Source of the DNA: an uncultured Lachnospiraceae bacterium
GTDB lineage: Bacteria; Bacillota; Clostridia; Lachnospirales; Lachnospiraceae
Direction of reading: 5' to 3'
Length of the DNA: 6,649 bases
Assembly: GCA_910587765.1 (NCBI GenBank)
Contig: CAJUNR010000032.1
Location: forward strand, 23,594 to 30,242
A model generated the notes under the pieces. The model was not told the DNA's origin and ran no database searches. It worked only from the letters and a program-made list of their open reading frames with translations. Positions within the stretch are counted from its first letter, which is position 1, and each line of letters begins with the position of its first letter. Below, one piece after another: positions 1 to 6,300 of the stretch. Position numbers and translations under genes: made by a program.

Positions 1-97
1 TGATCACCGGCAGGATCAGTCCGCTGCAGTCATTCAGCAGTGTACGGAACACATCATCGTACGGCGTACTGACCGCCCTGTTTTTCTTTCCGTCCAC
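1..97 (-). CDS. Probable Rpn/YhgA-like PD-(D/E)XK nuclease family transposase, N-terminal fragment
   Basis: The first 32 codons of a minus-strand gene run off the left edge. The product begins MDGKKNRAVSTPYDDVFRTL and continues LNDCSGLILPVI. The T-P-Y-D-D-V-F-R-T-L-L-N-D-C-S segment is the N-terminus I associate with the Rpn family of PD-(D/E)XK nuclease transposases, which are abundant in Clostridia and often multicopy. Known members promote RecA-independent recombination through DNA cleavage. The catalytic residues lie outside the window, so intactness cannot be judged. The start is the GTG at 97: an in-frame TAA lies just upstream (seven codons), no other start lies between, and AGGAGGGG is 5 nt away. 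It has its own promoter-like sequence and follows a terminator, so it is probably not in an operon with the large gene. Confidence 0.65.
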   Translation of the reverse strand, partial: MDGKKNRAVSTPYDDVFRTLLNDCSGLILPVI

Positions 98-102
98 GGC
101 AT

Positions 103-110
103 CCCCTCCT
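103..110 (-). promoter_or_regulatory. Strong ribosome binding site that decides a GTG start
   Basis: AGGAGGGG on the minus strand lies 5 nt before the GTG at 97-95. An ATG at 102-100 directly abuts the Shine-Dalgarno sequence, which leaves no spacing, and its frame stops after 21 codons. The site therefore selects the GTG. Confidence 0.75.
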
Positions 111-136
111 GTCTGATTTTATCTTAACACAGACAG
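109..136. repeat. 7-bp inverted repeat bracketing the -10 box, possible operator
   Basis: CTGTCTG at 109-115 is the exact reverse complement of CAGACAG at 130-136, with a 14-nt spacer that contains the -10 box. The placement across the transcription start would suit a repressor site, or a weak hairpin with a large loop. Short repeats of this length can arise by chance, so this is tentative. Confidence 0.3.
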
Positions 137-149
137 CGCTCCTTCGCAA
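121..149 (-). promoter_or_regulatory. Candidate sigma-A promoter for the left-edge gene
   Basis: On the minus strand TTGCGA (149-144) is followed after 17 nt by TAAGAT (126-121). A TG one base before the -10 box gives an extended -10. Both hexamers are imperfect (TAAGAT matches TATAAT at 4 of 6). The position is right, though: it lies after the terminator, with a predicted start near 114 and about 17 nt to the start codon, which includes the Shine-Dalgarno sequence. Confidence 0.5.
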
Positions 150-189
150 TTGCTCTTTCATGGATTTCTCTCTCTGACCGCCGTCGAAA

Positions 190-257
190 AACCGGACATC
201 CGACCGCTTTGCAGCGCTGCACCTGGTGCCTCGCTGCCTGCGGACGGATGTCCGGTT
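190..257 (-). terminator. Long hairpin plus T-run, probable intrinsic terminator of the giant gene
   Basis: Bases 190-202 pair perfectly with 245-257 (13 bp). After one A-A mismatch, 204-207 pairs with 240-243. Then 211-216 pairs with 232-237 and 219-222 with 226-229. This gives about 27 pairs in 68 nt with a tiny apical loop. On the minus strand the hairpin is followed by T residues (the A-run at 187-191, which slightly overlaps the stem base). It lies about 70 nt past the stop of the large gene. On the plus strand no T-run follows, so only minus-strand termination is supported. The stem is much longer than a typical terminator. Confidence 0.75.
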
Positions 258-328
258 CCTTACAGGGTTCTTCTTATAATCATCTCCTCTGTCTCTGTCA
301 TCTACAGTCTGTCAGACCGTTCCCCCGG

Positions 329-3300
329 TTATGTTTCGATGAGAAATTCCGATGGATTCGTCAGTATCCCGGCCCGATTTTCTCTGCCGGACGAGATGCT
401 TTTTCCTCCCGGGCGGACAGTTATACTCATCACACGGCTCTGAATCCGGAAATTCACCGTCTTCGTCCCTCCGTAGTTTCCGATCCCGCGGATCGTCACC
501 TGCGCGGTCCCTTTCTTCCGGTTGTTCGCGTAACCGATGATCTCGTAATCCTCTGCCCTCAGAGCGGTTCCGCCGACTTTCACGGTGATCTGGTCCCGGT
601 CCGGTTCGACCGCCCGGCCGGTGTAATACTGCGCGCTCACTGTCACCTTCGCTCCTGCCAGACTGCTCTCTGTGAACCGAAAGACGGCGGAAAGCGTTCC
701 GCTGTAATTCTTCCGGCCGGTTACCGTCACCCGGAGCCGTGCGCCGGCGGGAATGATATCCTTCGCATCCACCGGATCGCCGGCACGGCGGAGGATTTCC
801 GTATCTTTCCCGTTTACCCTCTGCAGCACTGCGGTGTCTTCCGCATATTCATATGCCGCCGTCTTTTCATAATCCGTCCCGGCGGCCAGCTTCTTCCCGT
901 TCCGGTCCGTAACGGTCAGCGCAGATCGGTAAATGTTCGCTTTCTTTTTGTAAGCGACATCCTGCACGGTCATCGCGAGCGTCCCGATGTCCTGCGGAAC
1001 AACGGAGAATGTGCCGGCCAGGCGCTTGCCGGTGAAATTCCCTCTGCCCTGTATCAGGAGCTCCGGGCGTTTGCCGGAACTTCCGCTCACCGCCTTATGA
1101 TTTACATAACACACCGTATAGTCCGTTCCGGCCGTCAAAACGCGGGAGGTTCCTCCATACCGGAAGGTCACCACCGGCTCCGGTCCCGCTCCGCCTTTGG
1201 CATAGGGAACGGACGCGTCGAAGGCCACCGTGATCCGCCCTCCGCTGTCCTCTTTCAGGTCATAGGCCGCGATCCGGTAAGTCTTTTTGAGCGTTCCGCT
1301 GTAACCGTTGACGCCCCGGTAAATCACGGCCGCTCTGCCCGCTTTCGTATGGTTCTGATATTCATACGTATAGTCAACTCCCGCTCTCGCCGCGGCATCC
1401 GCCGCCTCGTACGCTTCCGCCGGCATCCCGGTCAGCATCCCGCTCTTTCCGCTTCCGGCAGGCGCGGTGAAGACTGCGTCCTGCGTGCACTCCGCTCCGG
1501 TGTAGACGAAGGTGTTCTCAAATCCGCTCAAAGTGCACCTCGCAAGCGGCGTTCCGGTAATTTGAAACGTCTTCGCCGCCTGACCGAAATAATCGTTGAC
1601 TCCGGTCAATATGAGCCTCGCGCTTCCCGCCTCCCGGTTGTCCGCATATGTATAGAGATAATCCACCGCCGCCCGCTCCTGCGCGGAGGTCGTCTCATAC
1701 CGCGACGCTTCCATGCCGGTCAGTTTCTTTCCGCCGTGCGTCACTTCCGGAACCGGACAGATCGCTTCTCCCGTATACTCCTGCGCCTTTACCGGCGACA
1801 CCTTTGCCCTGCTCATCAGCGTTCCCGTGCCGATTACCTCCTGCACCGTCCTCGTTCCGGTGTAGTTTCCCCTGCCGGTGATCGTGATCTTCCAGCTTCC
1901 GGCGCCGGTGTAGGCGTTCTTTCCGGTATCTTCATAGGAAAGGACATAATCCCTTCCTTTTTTCAGTGCCCTGCCGTTCTGATACAGCACCGCCGGCGCT
2001 TTCTGTACCTTCCCGGTATGAAACCGGTAGACATCCTCCGCCCGGAAACCGTCCCCGCCGATATCCGCCGGAAGGATGGTAAAGGTTCTGGTGATCGTCC
2101 CGGTGAAGTTGTTCCTGCCTTTTATGATAACCGCAGGCGCTTTGGACGCCGGTACTTTGGAAGCATCGGCCGCATTTTTATTGTTTTTATAGGATATGGT
2201 ATAATCCGTCTTCTCCGCCAGAAGCGTCTTGTGGTCATACACTCTGACCGCGAAGGTCACCGCCTTCCCGGTATAAGCGGCATGCTCCGGGATTCCCGCC
2301 AGCCAGAAATTCTCCGGGATCTCCGACGGATTGTTGTAAAGCGCCCGGTCTTCTTCGGTCAGGTCGCCCCAGTCCTGCATTTCCTGCTTCACGGAATAGG
2401 TAAACTCCGCAATCTCACTGTCCTCATACCCTTCCTTCACGGCAATCGCCCGAATGGTGACCGTGTGCTCTATGACAATCGCATCTTTATAAAGAAGGCT
2501 GTCTCTCGCAGGCGTACTTCCGTCCGTCGTGTAATAGATGGCCGCGCCGTCCGTGACCGTGCTCAGAACCACCCTCGTTCCCTCCGTCACTTCACTGCCG
2601 GACGGAACATCCGCCGTCGGAGCGGCTGCCTTTTCCCGATCCGGATCCGGCTCCTGCTGTATCCAGCCGGCGTACAGCGTCATGTCGCCTTCCACCGTAT
2701 CCGACGTGAAATCCCACTTCACGGTACACTCCGCGCCCCTGTACCAGCCGGTAAAGAGATATCCGTCTGCTGCCGGACGTTCCGGCTCTCTCACTTTCTC
2801 GCCCAATCCGATCCCTGTCTGCGCTTCCGGCGCGGTCCCATGCCCCTGTACGTCGAATGTTACCGTACAGGTCCCGGGAACATCGACGGAAGAGCCGGCT
2901 TTTACGACGATCTCAACGGACGCTTCCTTCGTAACGCCGTTTTCCTGATAAGTAACCGTCAGCGTCTTCGTCCCTTCCGCCGACAGATCCAGTTCCGACG
3001 CATTGGTCGTATATCCCGTTACCGGTCTGGACGTTCCGTCGGAATAACCGGCGGTGACCGTCAGGTCGTCAATGTTCAGGACGTCGCCCGGACGATATTG
3101 CGTCTTCTCCTTGGAAACGGTCAGCTCCATGAGCGCGGCTTCCTCCGGCAGTTCCACATTGCCCGTCCCGGTTACCATAAAATCATAGTTGTTATCCGTA
3201 TATTTTTCCGGTTTTTCCGCAATCACGTCGAAAAACAGAGCCGGGGTCTCCTGCGAATAATTTTCCGTCAGCTCATTCCAGAGATACGTTACCGTCGTCA

Positions 3301-6300
3301 CCTCTCCTCTCCTGAGCACGCCAAGGTCTATACGCTTCACAAGCTCCCCGTCCCGGCGTCCTTTATGAATCTCCAGAACCGCCTCCGTATCGACACAGCT
3401 CTCGTTCGCGACACGAATCTCCGCCAGATGTCCAAATTCGTAGCAATCGCTCAGCAGGTTCATGACAAGATCCGTATGGCCGACCGCAAGATCAAAACGG
3501 TTATTCGACTCGTCGACGTCCCCGTCCGCTTCCGCCGTCACCGCGATCTCCTGACAGGTCAGTTCTTCCGGAACCGGATAGTCCGCTTCCACAACCGTCT
3601 CCTCCCCCGGAGCCAGAATCTCTGAAATAACAGTTTTCGTTCCCGCTACAGCAACGGTATAACCGTCCGCGCTTTTCGTGCCCTGATTTCTCACCTGCAC
3701 CCGCACTTTCGCCGTCTGTCCCGGTTCCAGCGCAGTCTCGTCGCAGTAAGCATGCACCAGCGCCAGATCCACGGACGGCGCGGCCGTCAGCAGACACAGA
3801 TCCGTCCGCTCTGCCCCTGTCTTCCTGTAGAGAAATTCCAGCTTCCCGTCTTGGGTAAAAATCCCCCGCGGCCGGAAGACGCCTGCATCCGTGTCGGAGA
3901 TGCGGATGGACCTGCTCCACCTGTCCTCCTCCGAATCGTAGAGACAGCCCTCGATCTGCCTGTTCCCGGCTCCGTCGACCGCGGTCCAGACAACGGCAAG
4001 CTGTCCCGCCTGCCCGCTTACCACATGGAAATCATCCGTCAGCGCCCCGGTCTCATCTTCGCAGACCGCCTGCTCCGCGCCGGACCCGTCGGACATCACG
4101 ATCCGCCCGTCCTGATACCAGAACCGGAGCCGCCGGCCGCCGTTCTCCACATACTGCGCATTGGAGTCCATACAGCCGTTCTGTGTAGAAGCCGCCGTCC
4201 CCGTGCCGACAATCTCCCGGTCGTCCAGCGTGGACAGATCGCCGTCCGTATCGACGGTATAGCTGACCTCGCAGCCGTCCGCATAAGCGGTGTCCAGCGC
4301 CGTCACAAGCCCCGCATCCTCCACAAGCGTCTGCCGGCGGACAGCACCGCCGTCTGCCGCGGCGCACTGAATCCGGTTGGTGCCGGTATTCAGAAGCAGG
4401 TTATTGTCGGTATTCTGCAGGTATACCACATACGGACTGCCGTCCCCGTCCAGCGCGACCTTCGGCAGGACCGCCGCCGCGCCGCTTTCGCTGACGACCT
4501 TCGGCTCCGAAAATCCCTGTCCGGCCGTCCAGACGGACAGCACGATTTCGCTGGCCGCGGCCACATCCGCAAGCCCGGCCTGATCGTCGAACACCTCGTT
4601 GATGTTCTGCCACGCCACGTAGATATGCATTCCGTCCGTGGCAACCGCCGGCGCATAATCGGCCGTCCCGTCGTCCGCGACCGCCAGCGGTTCCGACCAG
4701 GCGTCCTTCTGCGGATCATAGAGCGAATACACCAGCTTAGAATTGTTGACCGCGGCGCGGGCGGAATCTCCCTCCGTCCACAGAATCATCTTCGTACCCC
4801 CGGCATCGATCAACTGCGTGTCGGCATCGGGATTGATGTTGGTCTTCAAAACTCGTTCCACGCAGCCCTTCTCCGACGTCTCCAGCGAGAACGCCTGCAG
4901 CCCGCCGTCCTCTCCCAGCCAGAGGCTCTCCCGCTCCGTATAGCTGTCGTCCGACAGTTCAAATTCATCCATGGAGAGCGCCGACAGCGCCGCCGTCTCC
5001 TCCCTGGGAAGCAGTGTCTTTTCCCGTTCCGCCAGCTTCAGGGAATATTCAAACATCAATAACTTGGCCTTTAACGACAAGGTCCCTTTGAGTGAAACCT
5101 TCAGACTTTCCCTGCTGCCCAGCTTCGTTGAGACCGGCAGGCTTCCTTTTCCCTCCACGCCTACCGAAGCGACCGCCATCACTCCGACACCGGCCTCCGC
5201 CGCCAGAAACGGTTCGATCGAGAGCGTGATTCCGGATTTCTGGCCGTCCAGCTTTTTCTGCGTCCAGTTGTAGGCCAGCGCGCCTTCCGCGCTTCCTTCC
5301 GCGCCGATGGACACCTTGGCATAAATCGGAACAACACCGATCGTATACTGTGCCTGCAGTCCCGCGCTCAGGGAAGTCTTCAGCTTCAGCTTCCCCGCAA
5401 TCACGGTATCTCCGTCCTGATTGATGCTCCCCTCCAGATAGCCGCAGACCTCGGTCTTTCCCTTCACGCTTCCGGTCCAGTCTGTGGCAATGCTGTCAAC
5501 AACATTCTTCCACTGAGACAGATTCAGATCTGTCGGCTGATGCTCGCACAGCTTCTTCCACTCCTCCCAATCCTGATTGCTGAATGCCTCCCCCTCTGAA
5601 AGCGTTTTTCCGCCCCCAACCATCACTTTGATCCTGCCTGCTTCCACGGAGACTTCCATCTTCACTCCCTTTAATTTGATGCCCACGCTCTCCCCTGACA
5701 AAAAGGAGACATCCTCCCCCAGCGTCCCGGTGGAACCAGTGTCGATCAGATCCAGCCCGTCCCCCGGCGCGGCGGTCGCTATGCCTTTGCGGATCTCCAG
5801 CCGCGTCTCTTCCTCCACCGTGGTCCCGTCGGACGTCACGAGCTTCGCGTATACCGGCTGGCCGCCCGCGAAGGCTTCCCCCATGTCCAGTTCAAAGTTT
5901 CCGTCGGTACTGGTGTAGGATGCACCGTCTTTTTGGTACAGCACATAGGAGGACGGTGTCCTGCCGTTCCAGACCGCATTCATCTGCAGCTTCACATTCT
6001 GCGCACTTCCCGACGCCTCATAGACGGTCCCGCCGACGGTCATGGCGTCATAAACCTTTCCGTAGGGCATCCGGCACATCAGGGTCGATATATACGGGCG
6101 GTCCTGATCTCCTTCCTCCAGTTTCCGCAGACAGGCGCACACGGTGTTGAAATCCCACAGCGGCTGCGCGTCTTTATGATAAATCTCCTGATCGAAACAG
6201 TAATCGCGGTAGCCTTCCTTTGTGATCGTTACCCTGGCGCTCACCACAGCCTGATCGGCCAGAGTATTGGGAATGGACGCGTTTCCCTTCTTATCCGTGG

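Noticed and set aside
260..283. Minus-strand mini-frame MIIRRTL ending just before the hairpin, possible leader peptide
   Set aside because: The purine-rich sequence before it sits only about two bases from the ATG, too close for normal initiation. It lies after the stop of the large gene and before a terminator, with no downstream gene to attenuate.
307..317. Small palindrome GTCTGTCAGAC just after the stop codon
   Set aside because: The stem is only 5 bp with a 1-nt centre and no following T-run. The larger hairpin at 190-257 is the better terminator.
437..2287. CRISPR or DNA-level tandem repeat array
   Set aside because: The repeats are visible only in the protein, vary in length and sequence, and show no short identical DNA units with spacers.
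209..3625. Plus-strand open frame of 1138 codons
   Set aside because: It lies wholly antisense to the recognisable domains of the large protein, over almost all of its length. Its product is Arg-, Pro- and His-rich with no domain pattern, and no Shine-Dalgarno or promoter is evident. The lack of stops reflects the GC-rich codon bias of the opposite strand.
3785..4852. Sialidase enzyme call for the propeller region
   Set aside because: There are no canonical Asp boxes and no recognisable arginine triad. Only a propeller-like strand pattern is supported.
3752..5062. Plus-strand open frame of 436 codons
   Set aside because: This is an antisense shadow of the propeller region with the same Arg-rich, domain-free composition.
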